From Sphingopyxis sp. CCNWLW2 (GTDB lineage Bacteria; Pseudomonadota; Alphaproteobacteria; Sphingomonadales; Sphingomonadaceae): 64,000 nt of DNA. Below, piece after piece: positions 17,384 through 25,964 of this stretch. The stretch covers positions 372,001 to 436,000 of the forward strand of contig NZ_JBAWKJ010000003.1 in assembly GCF_037095755.1 (NCBI RefSeq), written 5' to 3'. Both the position numbers and the translations under genes were made by a program. The stretch's first letter is position 1. Every line of letters starts with the position of its first letter. The notes beneath the pieces are model-generated. The model did not search any database, was not told the DNA's origin, and saw only the letters and a list, made by a program, of their open reading frames with translations.

Positions 17384-18124
17384 ATGTTCGATCTCACCGG
17401 CATGACCGCCCTCGTCACCGGCGCCTCGGGCGGCATCGGTTCGGCCATCGCGCAGGCGCTCGCGGCGCAGGGCGCGCGGCTCGCGGTGTCCGGTTCCAAC
17501 TCCGACAAGCTGAATGCCTTTCGCGAGACGCTCGGCGGCGATCATGTCGCGTTGCCGTGCAATCTCGGCGATGCCGCCGCGGTCGATGCGCTCGTCCCCT
17601 CGGCGGTCGAGGCGCTCGGTCAGCTCGATATCCTCGTCAACAATGCCGGGGTGACGCGCGACAACCTGATCATGCGCATGAAGGACGAGGAGTGGATGGA
17701 CGTCATCCGCATCAACCTCGAGGCCAATTTCCGTCTCGCGCGCGCGGCCGCGAAGCCGATGATGAAGGCGCGTTTCGGGCGCATCATTTCGGTCACCAGC
17801 GTCGTCGGTGCGACGGGCAATCCCGGGCAGGCCAATTATGCCGCGTCAAAGGCGGGCGTCACCGGCATGACCAAGGCGCTGGCGCAGGAACTCGCGAGCC
17901 GCGGCGTCACCGCGAACTGCGTCGCGCCGGGCTTTATCGCCACCGCGATGACCGACGATCTGCCCGACGCGCAGAAGGAAGCGCTCAACCAGCGCATTCC
18001 GGCCGGCCGGATGGGTGCTGGCGACGATATCGCTGCCGCCGTCGTTTATCTGGCATCGAAGGAAGCGGGCTATGTCACCGGTCAGACGTTGCATGTGAAC
18101 GGCGGGATGGCCATGCTGTCCTGA
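17384..18124 (+). CDS. fabG: 3-oxoacyl-ACP reductase
   Basis: 246 residues of the short-chain dehydrogenase family. The NADPH loop is TGASGGIGSAIA; the catalytic Ser139, Tyr152 and Lys156 fall in SVTSVVGATGNPGQ and NYAASKAG; NNAG is present. It reduces beta-ketoacyl-ACP, the second step of each elongation cycle. Ribosome site CAGGAG lies 8 bases before ATG 17384. Position directly after fabD makes it the fatty acid synthase enzyme rather than another SDR. Confidence 0.95.
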   Translation: MFDLTGMTALVTGASGGIGSAIAQALAAQGARLAVSGSNSDKLNAFRETLGGDHVALPCNLGDAAAVDALVPSAVEALGQLDILVNNAGVTRDNLIMRMKDEEWMDVIRINLEANFRLARAAAKPMMKARFGRIISVTSVVGATGNPGQANYAASKAGVTGMTKALAQELASRGVTANCVAPGFIATAMTDDLPDAQKEALNQRIPAGRMGAGDDIAAAVVYLASKEAGYVTGQTLHVNGGMAMLS

Positions 18125-18158
18125 CGGGTCGCACCTTAAAGGGCGGAAGGATTCGTCG

Positions 18159-18698
18159 ATGCATAAGGGTCTGATCGCGGGCGTTACGCTTGCCTTGGCG
18201 ATGCTGCCGGGCGCCGTCCGGGCGCAGGAAGGCGAGAAGTTCGATTGCGTCGTCACATCGGTTACTGATGGCACCAGGAATTCGATCGGCGCCGCGATGG
18301 CCGGTGGCGGCGACGAAGCATCGCGTGAGGCTCTGTTCAAACAGCTTGGCGCGGTCACCGACGATTGCGTCACGCGCCATGGCATCGCCGCCGAACAAAA
18401 GCCTGTTTATTTCGACTACAGCCTCGCGCGCATTTCGCGCGAATGGCTGATGGGCGACATCGCAAAACTTGGTCTGGCGAGTGTGGTCGTCGACAAGGCG
18501 CTCGATTTCGGTCCCGGCGGCGCGAACCCCGATCTGTCGGGTGACATGACCGAGGATCAGATCATGAAGATCGTCCAGGCCTATATCGAAAGCGGCGTCG
18601 ACATCGAAAAGGTCGACGGCGCGGCGTGGGAAAAGGTCGGCGCCTATGCTGCCGCGACGTCGATTTACTGGAACAAGCGCAAGCTTCTCGCCTTCTGA
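18159..18698 (+). CDS. Secreted protein of unknown function
   Basis: 179 residues with a clear signal peptide (hydrophobic core at residues 4-18, cleavage near VRA-QEG, residue 22). The mature part is mixed alpha with two cysteines (FDCVV and DDCVT, about residues 30 and 69) that could form a disulfide in the periplasm. I do not recognise a family. GGAAGGA precedes ATG 18159. It is 34 bases after fabG and may be read through from it; a hairpin terminator follows. Confidence 0.75.
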   Translation: MHKGLIAGVTLALAMLPGAVRAQEGEKFDCVVTSVTDGTRNSIGAAMAGGGDEASREALFKQLGAVTDDCVTRHGIAAEQKPVYFDYSLARISREWLMGDIAKLGLASVVVDKALDFGPGGANPDLSGDMTEDQIMKIVQAYIESGVDIEKVDGAAWEKVGAYAAATSIYWNKRKLLAF

Positions 18699-18706
18699 AA
18701 CCGAAC

Positions 18707-18737
18707 GGGCCGGATCCGGCTGAACCGGACCCGGCCC
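18707..18737. terminator. Terminator hairpin between convergent genes
   Basis: GGGCCGGATCCGG (18707-18719) and CCGGACCCGGCCC (18725-18737) form a 13-bp stem with one internal mismatch on the plus strand (a G-T pair on the minus strand) and a CTGAA loop. T-tails are weak. It separates the secreted orphan from the convergent ZnuD-like receptor gene. Confidence 0.6.
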
Positions 18738-18759
18738 TCGGGACGAGCGGAGAGAGGGG

Positions 18760-20883
18760 TTAGAAGCTCGCCCGGGCTGTCAGCCGGAAATCGCGTCCGG
18801 CCAGTGGCACATAATCCTTGGTAAAGCTCGCGTGGCGGCGCGCTTCGACATCGAAGATATTGTTCGCCGACAGGCTCAGCGTCAGATTCTTCGTATCGGG
18901 AAGCGGGCGCCAGCTGATCGAGGCGTTGACCAGGGTGAAGCCGTCGGTCGGCGTTTCGAACTGCGCGACGCGTGTCTGGTCGTCGGTCCATTCGACCTCG
19001 ACGCGCGCATCGACGCGTTCGCCTTGCGCCTCGAGCCCGCCGAGGACGCGGAGCGCCGGGATGCGCGGGACGTTGCGGTCGAGACCTGCATTCTTGATCT
19101 TCGCGCGCGTCATATCGGCGGTCACATCGCCGACGATGTTGAACCCGCCGATCTGCGCCAGCCGCGCGCTCGCCTCGGCCTCGAAGCCATAGACGCGTGC
19201 GTCGCGCTGAAAATACTGGAAGACGGGCAGTTCATCCTCTTCGGCGCCCGTCGCGGCCGAATAGATGAAATTGTCGAACCAGTTCGAATAGCCGGTGAGG
19301 CTGAGGTTGAACGCATCGGTCTTGATCTTGAACGAGGCTTCGGCACCCCAGTTCGATTCGCGCTTCAAATTCGGGTCGCCGAGCTCGAAGCTCTGCGTCG
19401 CGATGTGCGGACCGTTCGATAGCAGTTCCTCGGCCGACGGCGCGCGGACTGCCCGCGATATCGAGACGCCGAATTTCGCGCCCTCGAAGATGTCATAGGT
19501 CGCCCCGAGCGCGCCCGAGAAGCTGTCGAAATTGCGTTCGAAGCCCAGCGTTTGCGCGCGCACATTGGTCTTTTCATACCGCGCCGCGGCTTCGAGGCCG
19601 AGCGGGCCCATCGTATATTCCTGCAGCGTGAATAGCGCGAACTGGTCGGTCAGGTTACGCGGCACGAACGCCTCGGCACCGACCGCATCGAAGTCGCGGT
19701 GGCTGTACTGCACGCCGCTCGCACCGCGCCAGCCGCCACGGTCATTCTGCGCCAGCTCGATCCGGCCTTCGACGCCCTGATTGGTGAAGACGGTCCCGAC
19801 TTCGTCGCCTTCGAACTCGGTGTGCTTGTAATCGGCAAAGCCCGCGCGGATGCGCAGCTTGTCGAAGAAGCCGTCGCCCAGCTCGACCTCACCGCGCAGG
19901 TCCGCGCGCCACTGCTTCAGGCCGATGGTGACGGGGCCTTCGCCATGCTCATGGCCGCCTTCTTCCTCGCCGCCATGATCATGCGCGGTGTTGGGGCGAT
20001 CGGGCACGCCATAGTTGGTGTCGTAATAGCCGATCGAAATCCCAAGCTGGCCGCCGTCGTTGATTAGCGAGATTCCGCCGCCGGCTGTCCAGGTTTCGCT
20101 CTGCGTGTTGTCGATCTTGCCGCGCTTGCCCGCCTGTGCCGTCAGTTCGGCCGCTTCATCGAGATGCCCGTCCTCGACCGCATGTTCGGCGAGGTGGAGC
20201 AGGTCGCCGCGAATATCGGGGGCATAGACGAAGCCGCCGCTGCGGGTGTCGCCGGTCTTGCGCCAGCTGCCGTCGAGATGCGCGACGATCTGCGGGCTCA
20301 ATGCGACGTCGATCGAGCTGCCGATATTGCGGTCGTTCGCCGCGGTCGCATAGCCGCCGATCGCGTCGATATGGACATGGTCGGCGGGGACTTTGCGGGG
20401 AATGCGGCGGTCGAACATGTTGACCGCGCCGCCGATCGCCTGGCTGCCGAACAGCAGCACCGCGGGGCCGCGCAGGATTTCGATGCGCTCGACGGTCAGC
20501 GGGTCGATGGTGACCGCATGGTCGGCGGAGGTGTTCGACGCGTCAATCGACCCGATGCCATCGGTCAGAACGCGCACGCGTTCGCCCGAAAAGCCGCGAA
20601 GGACGGGGCGCGAAGCGCCGGGGGAAAAGCTCGTGGCCGATACGCCGGGCTGGCGGGTGAGCGTGTCGCCGATCTGCCCGCGAATGTCGCGCGCCAGTTC
20701 GTCGCCCTCGAGCACCGACACATTGCCGAGAATGTCGAGGCTGCGGACATAGGGCGCGGTGACGACGATCGGTCCGCCGGCGTGCACATCGTCATCGCTG
20801 CTTGCTGCTGTGCTGTCTTGCGCAAAGGCGGGGGCGGCGAGGAAAAGGGCAAAGGTGAAACCGGCAGAGCAAAGCAAACGCAT
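18760..20883 (-). CDS. ZnuD-like TonB-dependent receptor (probable zinc or other metal uptake)
   Basis: 707 residues. The signal peptide ends at AFA-Q (residue 21), a TonB box-like PIVVTAP follows, and the plug has LRGFSGERVRVLTDG, DHAVTIDPLTVERIEILRGPAVLLFGSQAIGG, the pattern I associate with ZnuD-type zinc receptors. A His/Glu-rich loop HDHGGEEEGGHEHGEG lies at about residues 299-314, as in ZnuD where it captures metal. The barrel ends in RLTARASF. A Zur-like palindrome lies 44 bases upstream. Zinc import under zinc starvation is the favoured function; copper or other metals remain possible. Confidence 0.85.
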   Translation of the reverse strand: MRLLCSAGFTFALFLAAPAFAQDSTAASSDDDVHAGGPIVVTAPYVRSLDILGNVSVLEGDELARDIRGQIGDTLTRQPGVSATSFSPGASRPVLRGFSGERVRVLTDGIGSIDASNTSADHAVTIDPLTVERIEILRGPAVLLFGSQAIGGAVNMFDRRIPRKVPADHVHIDAIGGYATAANDRNIGSSIDVALSPQIVAHLDGSWRKTGDTRSGGFVYAPDIRGDLLHLAEHAVEDGHLDEAAELTAQAGKRGKIDNTQSETWTAGGGISLINDGGQLGISIGYYDTNYGVPDRPNTAHDHGGEEEGGHEHGEGPVTIGLKQWRADLRGEVELGDGFFDKLRIRAGFADYKHTEFEGDEVGTVFTNQGVEGRIELAQNDRGGWRGASGVQYSHRDFDAVGAEAFVPRNLTDQFALFTLQEYTMGPLGLEAAARYEKTNVRAQTLGFERNFDSFSGALGATYDIFEGAKFGVSISRAVRAPSAEELLSNGPHIATQSFELGDPNLKRESNWGAEASFKIKTDAFNLSLTGYSNWFDNFIYSAATGAEEDELPVFQYFQRDARVYGFEAEASARLAQIGGFNIVGDVTADMTRAKIKNAGLDRNVPRIPALRVLGGLEAQGERVDARVEVEWTDDQTRVAQFETPTDGFTLVNASISWRPLPDTKNLTLSLSANNIFDVEARRHASFTKDYVPLAGRDFRLTARASF

Positions 20884-20926
20884 GAGGGGAGAGTCCTGTT
20901 GTTATGGCGACCTGTTGGCGCATCCA

Positions 20927-20944
20927 GTAATGATATACTGTTAC
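20927..20944 (-). promoter_or_regulatory. Zur-like inverted repeat upstream of the ZnuD-like receptor
   Basis: GTAATGATATACTGTTAC is an interrupted palindrome (GTAA, central TATA, TTAC) in an AT-rich patch within GC-rich DNA. It resembles the AT-centred GTnAT...ATnAC operators of Zur and sits where a repressor would block the receptor promoter. A match by eye only; Fur-type or other regulators are possible. Confidence 0.5.
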
Positions 20945-21071
20945 AATCACAACCCTTGACGTGGCCGCCGGCTGTCGTTCGTCGGACGTCGATGCCCGTT
21001 GGTCGACAAAGGCCGAACATCGGCAGGGCAAGCGAAGCTGTCTTGCGGGGCTGCGGGCGGCGCCCTAGATC

Positions 21072-22055
21072 ATGTTTATGACTATTGCTGCAAACAGCCT
21101 CGACCTCATCGGCAACACCCCGCTGGTGCTGCTCAAGGGGCCGAGCGAAGCCACTGGCTGCGAAATCTGGGGCAAGTGCGAATATGCCAACCCCGGCGGA
21201 TCGGTGAAGGACCGCGCCGCGCTCTATATCGTCCGCGACGCAGAGGCGAACGGGAGCCTGCGTCCCGGCGGCACGATCGTCGAAGGGACCGCGGGCAATA
21301 CCGGCATCGGGCTCGCTCTCGTCGGCAATGCGCTTGGCTACAAGACGATCATCGTGATGCCCGACAATCAGAGCGCCGAGAAAATGGCGACGATCCGCGC
21401 CTTGAGTGCCGAGCTGGTGCTCGTACCGCCCGCGCCCTTCGCCAACCCCGGCCACTTCGTCCACACCTCGCGCCGCATCGCCGAAGAAACCGACAATGCG
21501 ATCTGGGCCAACCAGTTCGATAATATCGCGAACCGCAAGTCGCACATCTTCGGCACCGCCGAAGAGATATGGGAGCAGATGGACGGCCGCATCGACGGCT
21601 TCACTTGCGCGGCGGGCACCGGCGGCACGATCGCGGGCACCGGGCTGGGCCTGAAGGCGCATGATCCGGACATCGTCATCGCGCTCACCGACCCGCACGG
21701 CGCGGGGCTCTATAATTATTACCAGTGCGGCGAGCTGCGCGCCGAAGGCAACAGCGTCGCCGAGGGCATCGGGCAGAACCGCATCACCGCCAATCTCGAC
21801 GGCGCGCCGATCGATACCCAGTTCCGCATTTCGGATGCCGAGGGGCTCGCGGTGGTCCGCCAATTGCTCGACGAGGAAGGGCTGTGCCTCGGCCTGTCGT
21901 CGGGGATCAACGTCGCCGGGGCGATGGCGCTCGCGCGGCAGCTGGGTCCGGGCAAACGCATTGCAACCATCCTCTGCGACAGCGGGTTTCGCTATCTCTC
22001 GACGCTTTACAACCCCGAGTGGCTGGCGAGCAAAGGACTGGAGGCCGCTGCATGA
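21072..22055 (+). CDS. cysK: Cysteine synthase (O-acetylserine sulfhydrylase)
   Basis: 327 residues of PLP fold type II. It makes cysteine from O-acetylserine and sulfide. The PLP lysine is Lys46 in NPGGSVKDRAA, the substrate loop is EGTAGNTGIGLA (Ala where TSGNT is usual), and the phosphate-binding loop is AAGTGGTIAGTG. The C-terminus DSGFRYLSTLYNPEWL is typical of the cysteine synthase A group, with the Ser that contacts the PLP ring. Start ATG 21072 or 21078. It overlaps the next gene by 4 bases (ATGA). Confidence 0.9.
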   Translation: MFMTIAANSLDLIGNTPLVLLKGPSEATGCEIWGKCEYANPGGSVKDRAALYIVRDAEANGSLRPGGTIVEGTAGNTGIGLALVGNALGYKTIIVMPDNQSAEKMATIRALSAELVLVPPAPFANPGHFVHTSRRIAEETDNAIWANQFDNIANRKSHIFGTAEEIWEQMDGRIDGFTCAAGTGGTIAGTGLGLKAHDPDIVIALTDPHGAGLYNYYQCGELRAEGNSVAEGIGQNRITANLDGAPIDTQFRISDAEGLAVVRQLLDEEGLCLGLSSGINVAGAMALARQLGPGKRIATILCDSGFRYLSTLYNPEWLASKGLEAAA

Positions 22056-22450
22056 GCGTGCGGATCGAAATTCCCTCGCCCCCCAAAGAGGCGACGCCGC
22101 CGCCCGCTACGGCGCCCGTCAACGACACGATGCGCCGCTTGCAGATCGGCATCGCCGGGGTGCTCACGGTGCTGCTGCTCGTCGGCATGGCCGGGTTGAT
22201 CGGCGATCGCGCCCGGGAAAGCGCTGCCGGAGACGCGACGGCTGCCGCCGAAGTCAAGATGCCGGGAGAGGAAGAGAAAACTAGCGGCGCGCCGCTCGAG
22301 GAACTGGGCGTCCAGGCGGTGTCGCCCTCGTCGAAGGATGAAAATGCTGCGACGCCGGTAAAAGTGCCGCAGGCGACGCCACCATCGTCGACCGTGCCTG
22401 ACCTCGAGCCCGATCCCGCACTCCAGCGCGCGCGCCAGTCGAACCAGTGA
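22052..22450 (+). CDS. Small single-pass membrane protein, unknown function
   Basis: 132 residues. A Pro-rich cytosolic N-terminus, one membrane helix at about residues 31-51 (IGIAGVLTVLLLVGMAGLI), then a low-complexity Ala/Pro/Glu/Ser-rich periplasmic tail. I do not recognise it. It overlaps cysK by 4 bases and the next gene by 4 bases (GTGA), so the three are one translationally coupled unit. Confidence 0.75.
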   Translation: MSVRIEIPSPPKEATPPPATAPVNDTMRRLQIGIAGVLTVLLLVGMAGLIGDRARESAAGDATAAAEVKMPGEEEKTSGAPLEELGVQAVSPSSKDENAATPVKVPQATPPSSTVPDLEPDPALQRARQSNQ

Positions 22451-23610
22451 CCGCGGCATCGCGCCGGCCCAGGCTGCGCGCTTTCATCATCGCCGCCACG
22501 ATCGTCGCGCTGGCCTGGGTCGCGGGCGGGCAGGCGCTGCTTGGCCGCATCGATCCCGCGCTCGCGCTCCCGCTGCTCGCGCCGCCGATGCTGCTTTTGG
22601 CCTGGTGGCAGCGCGCTCAGTCCGTCGCGGCGCGGCGTCGCGCCTGGCTTCTCACCCTCGCGCTTCTCGCGATATTGCAGGCCTCGCTCGGCATCATTTT
22701 TGCCGGATCGGCGGCGTGGTTGCAACTGCTCCTGACGATCCTGGCGGGAGGCGCCGCGGCCTGGCTCGCGGACCGGCTCATCCAATGGCGCAGCCGGTTC
22801 AGGCTGCTGCCGTGGCTCGCCGGATTTCTGCTTGTGGTCGGCTGGTTCGGGGCAGGGCACGCGCTGCTGGCGGCCCTCTATCGGCCAGCGTCGGCCTCGG
22901 CGGATGCCCCAGCCGTCACCATGCTCACGGGTCTGCCGCTGCGCTGGTCGGCAAGTCCAAGCATTGCGGCGATGATCGCCGAAGGGACGAATGACGATCC
23001 GGCGCTGGCGCGGCTGGCGGCGGCGGGGCGGGTGTCGCTGGTCGACAGCCTCGCCGATCATGTCCCGCGGCCGGGCGGGACGCTGCTGATCGCGCACCCG
23101 CGCGCGCTGGCGCCGCAGGAGCTGGTCGCGATCGATGCGTTCGTGCGGGGCGGCGGGCGCGCGGTCATACTCGCCGATGCGCTGTCGGGCTGGCCGGCGC
23201 GCCATCCGCTCGGCGATCCGCGCAACGCGCCGGTGACGAGCCTGCTCACGCAGCTGCTCGACCATTGGGGTGTGACGCTGGGCGCCGCACCCACGCAGGA
23301 GGGCAAGCCGCTGCCGGTCGATGTCGATGGCGCGCGCCTGCGCCTGTTCAGTGCGGGACGCCTCGATCGCCTGCCGCCGGCGTGCCGCGCCTATGCCGAT
23401 CGCCGCGTTGCACATTGCCGGATAGGGCAGGGCGAGGTCTGGCTCGTCGGCGACGCCGATCTGCTCTTTGCCCCGCTCTGGCAACCGCTCGTTCCCGGCG
23501 CGGCGCACCTGCGGCAGGCCGATACGATGGAGTGGCTTTCGGCCCGCCTGTGGCGCGGCGCCGGAAACAGCTTGCTGCATCCGCTCTGGATTCGCGCCCG
23601 CACCGCCTGA
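22447..23610 (+). CDS. Membrane protein with a GldG/DUF4350-like soluble domain
   Basis: 387 residues starting at GTG 22447, overlapping the previous stop. Four to five membrane helices occupy residues 10-140; the remainder is soluble and contains GTLLIAHPRALAPQELVAIDAFVRGGGRAVILADAL, a pattern seen in the GldG/DUF4350 type auxiliary subunits of ABC exporters. No ATPase gene adjoins it, so the ABC link is weak. It is the last gene before the dcw control region, whose MraZ motifs begin in its last bases. Confidence 0.6.
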   Translation: MTAASRRPRLRAFIIAATIVALAWVAGGQALLGRIDPALALPLLAPPMLLLAWWQRAQSVAARRRAWLLTLALLAILQASLGIIFAGSAAWLQLLLTILAGGAAAWLADRLIQWRSRFRLLPWLAGFLLVVGWFGAGHALLAALYRPASASADAPAVTMLTGLPLRWSASPSIAAMIAEGTNDDPALARLAAAGRVSLVDSLADHVPRPGGTLLIAHPRALAPQELVAIDAFVRGGGRAVILADALSGWPARHPLGDPRNAPVTSLLTQLLDHWGVTLGAAPTQEGKPLPVDVDGARLRLFSAGRLDRLPPACRAYADRRVAHCRIGQGEVWLVGDADLLFAPLWQPLVPGAAHLRQADTMEWLSARLWRGAGNSLLHPLWIRARTA

Positions 23611-23621
23611 GTCGGGCGTAT

Positions 23622-23767
23622 CCGCCCCAATTTACCCCGATCGAAGCATGTCGCGCGGTGCCGCTGTGCGCCGTGGGACCGGTATTTACCCAATTCAGAG
23701 GTCATTTTGCGGTAAATGGGGATTAGATTCCCTATTTTACCCTAAATTACCCCTTTTCACCCCGATC
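23622..23767 (+). promoter_or_regulatory. MraZ box array (operator of the dcw cluster)
   Basis: Four direct repeats spaced exactly 10 bases occur at 23727 (ATTCCC), 23737 (TTACCC), 23747 (TTACCC) and 23757 (TCACCC); on the minus strand they read GGGTAA/GGGTGA. MraZ binds tandem GGG-containing boxes at 10-nt spacing upstream of its own gene, so this is its autoregulatory operator. Further single TTACCC copies lie at 23632 and 23686 and an inverted GGTAAATGGGG at 23711. Confidence 0.75.
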
Positions 23768-23773
23768 TATAGT
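23768..23773 (+). promoter_or_regulatory. Candidate -10 element of the mraZ (dcw) promoter
   Basis: TATAGT directly follows the MraZ box array; the -35 position then falls inside the boxes (around 23745-23752, AATTACCC), as expected if MraZ occludes RNA polymerase. GANTC sites lie at 23726, 23784, 23825 and 23834, the last two as GGAATC-ATGC-GATTCC (23824-23839). The promoter call is by position and one hexamer only. Confidence 0.4.
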
Positions 23774-23887
23774 TGATACTCAGGAATCGGAGAGGGGCAT
23801 TCTCCACCCGTGCCGAACTAGCTGGAATCATGCGATTCCGGGGACGGGGAAGTTTTGCCCGGTGGCGCGAATACGGGGGGCAGAGCG

Positions 23888-24388
23888 ATGGCGATTGTGA
23901 CGCCCGGCCAGTATGCGGGCACCAGTTTCGCCGCGATCGATGGCAAGGGGCGCATCGCCGTCCCCTCACAATTCCGCAACAATGTGCCCCTCATTGCGGA
24001 CGGCCAGCGCGTGCTTTGGGTCGGCTTTCACGAAAAGCTGCCCTGCCTCGTCGCCTATGGCCAGGATCAATATGACCGGCTGAACGGCGAGATCGAGCGC
24101 GACCGTGAAACCGCGCGGCTGCGCAACCTCGACTTCGACGAGGATAGCGAGTTCAAGAAGCGCTTCAGCTATACCGAGCCCTATACGCTCGACGACAGCG
24201 GTCGCTTCCTTCCCAGCTTCATCCACCGCGACCGCGTCGGCGATGCCGGCGCGACCGCTTTTGTGGGCTCGGGCCGCCGCCTCGAAATCTGGTGGCTGCC
24301 GACCCTGGCCGAATGCGCCGAGGCGGATCCTGTCCTCCAGCGCCTCGCGGCGTCGTGGGACGCGACCAAAGGGAAGGGGCGCAAGTGA
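23888..24388 (+). CDS. mraZ: Transcriptional regulator MraZ
   Basis: 166 residues with two AbrB-like SpoVT folds, each with a DxxxR DNA-contact motif ([15 protein letters not shown] near residue 18 and [12 protein letters not shown] near residue 101). MraZ forms a ring that binds tandem boxes upstream of its own gene and represses the dcw operon. ATG 23888 has a G-run (GGGGGGCAGAG) just upstream. Slightly longer than the ~150 of E. coli. First gene of the cluster; its stop overlaps the GTG start of rsmH. Confidence 0.95.
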   Translation: MAIVTPGQYAGTSFAAIDGKGRIAVPSQFRNNVPLIADGQRVLWVGFHEKLPCLVAYGQDQYDRLNGEIERDRETARLRNLDFDEDSEFKKRFSYTEPYTLDDSGRFLPSFIHRDRVGDAGATAFVGSGRRLEIWWLPTLAECAEADPVLQRLAASWDATKGKGRK

Positions 24389-25356
24389 CCGACCTTCCGC
24401 GCGATCCCCGCCACGATCCGGTCCTCCGTGAAGAAGTCCTCGCCGCACTCGCCATCGCCCCCGGCGAGCGCCATGTCGATGCGACCTTCGGCGCCGGCGG
24501 TTACACGCGTGCGATGCTCGCCGCGGGCGCCGATGTCATTGCCTGCGACCGCGACCCCGACGCGATTGCCGACGGGCAGGCGCTGGTCGAGGAAGCCGGC
24601 GGCAAGCTCACGCTGATCCACGGCCGCTTCGGCGAGATCGACCGGCTGCTCGCCGAGCGCGGGATCGACGCGGTCGACGGCATCACCTTCGACATCGGTG
24701 TCTCGTCGATGCAGCTCGACCAAGGCGAGCGCGGTTTCTCGTTCCAGAAAGACGGTCCGCTCGACATGCGCATGGCACAGGAAGGCGAAAGCGCCGCCGA
24801 CTGGCTGAACAGCGCCGACGAAACCGAAATCGCCGACGTCCTTTTCCACTATGGCGACGAACGCCAGTCGCGCCGCGTTGCGCGTGCGATCGTCGCCGCG
24901 CGGCCGCTCACCCGCACCGGCGAGCTGGCGACGGTGATCCGCAAGGCGCTGCGCCATCCGCCGGGCGCGCCCAAGGATCCCTCGACCAAGAGCTTTCAGG
25001 CGATCCGCATCCATGTGAACGGCGAACTCGACGAGCTGATCGCCGGCCTCAATGCCGCCGAACGGCTGCTGCGTCCTGGCGGCCGGCTTGCGGTGGTCAG
25101 CTTCCACAGCACCGAGGACCGGATTGTGAAGAACTTCCTGCGCGAACGTAGCGGTGGCGATGCCGCGGGTTCGCGCCACCGGCCCGCGCCGCTCCCTCTG
25201 GCGCGGGCCGCAACGTTCGAAACCCCGGCGCGCAAGGTGCGCCCGGGCAAGGCCGAGGAAGCGCGCAACCCGCGCGCGCGTTCGGCGACGCTGCGCAGTG
25301 CGATCCGGACATCTGCTCCGGCGCATTCGACGATCAAGGAGGCGATGTCATGCTGA
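24385..25356 (+). CDS. rsmH: 16S rRNA (cytosine-1402-N4)-methyltransferase
   Basis: 323 residues starting at GTG 24385 within the mraZ stop (GTGA). The SAM motif is [55 protein letters not shown] and [15 protein letters not shown] are family hallmarks. It methylates C1402 in the decoding centre. Standard position after mraZ; overlaps ftsL by 7 bases. Confidence 0.96.
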   Translation: MTDLPRDPRHDPVLREEVLAALAIAPGERHVDATFGAGGYTRAMLAAGADVIACDRDPDAIADGQALVEEAGGKLTLIHGRFGEIDRLLAERGIDAVDGITFDIGVSSMQLDQGERGFSFQKDGPLDMRMAQEGESAADWLNSADETEIADVLFHYGDERQSRRVARAIVAARPLTRTGELATVIRKALRHPPGAPKDPSTKSFQAIRIHVNGELDELIAGLNAAERLLRPGGRLAVVSFHSTEDRIVKNFLRERSGGDAAGSRHRPAPLPLARAATFETPARKVRPGKAEEARNPRARSATLRSAIRTSAPAHSTIKEAMSC

Positions 25357-25964
25357 TGGCGGCCCGCAAGCTCCAGGGGATCGGCCTGGTCCTGCTCGTG
25401 CTCATCTTCGCGATGATGCTCTATCCCGTGTCGCTCAAAGTCGCGGCGACGCGCAGCGAGCTGACGCGCATCGAAAAGCAGATCGACCGCACGCGCGACA
25501 ACATCCGCTACCTCGAATCCGAACTCGCGGTGCGTGCGTCGATGCGCCAGCTCGAACAGTGGAACGCCGACACCTTCGGCTATTCGGCGCCCGATGCGGG
25601 GCAGTATCTGGCGAGCGAGCGCCAGCTCGCGTCGCTCGACCGCCTGCCGCGCGCGCGCGGCGCTAACGAAGTCGCACCGGTGCTGATGGCGATGGTTTCG
25701 CCCGTCGGCACGCCTGCCGTCAGTGCGCCGAAGGAAAGCCCGGTCGCCGGCAAGCCCGCCGCGGCGAAGCCCGCCACCGCCAAGCCGGTCGTGCTCGCGC
25801 AGGCCGACACCGCGATCCGCAGCGACGTGACGCCGCGGATGGCGCCGACGCGTCGCCGCGAACAGCTGAAGATGATCGAGGATCAGCTGCTCGCCGAATC
25901 GACGCTCGCCGACCTCAAGCGCGCGGCGGCGGCCGAAGCGGCAGGAGGCAAGCCCGGCCGATGA
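25350..25964 (+). CDS. ftsL: Cell division protein FtsL-like
   Basis: 204 residues: membrane helix at about 9-27, then a heptad-like coiled coil to about 63 ([29 protein letters not shown]), the architecture of FtsL in the FtsQLB complex. The C-terminal half is Ala/Pro/Lys-rich (repeats around residues 127-150) and longer than E. coli FtsL (121 residues). Sequence identity in this family is always low, so the call relies on architecture and position between rsmH and ftsI. Confidence 0.85.
   Translation: MLMAARKLQGIGLVLLVLIFAMMLYPVSLKVAATRSELTRIEKQIDRTRDNIRYLESELAVRASMRQLEQWNADTFGYSAPDAGQYLASERQLASLDRLPRARGANEVAPVLMAMVSPVGTPAVSAPKESPVAGKPAAAKPATAKPVVLAQADTAIRSDVTPRMAPTRRREQLKMIEDQLLAESTLADLKRAAAAEAAGGKPGR

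Noticed and set aside
23622..23767. TTACCC repeats considered as a CRISPR or replication-origin iteron array
   Set aside because: Units are six bases at 10-base spacing upstream of mraZ, which is the MraZ operator pattern; no spacers, cas genes, dnaA or rep genes are present.
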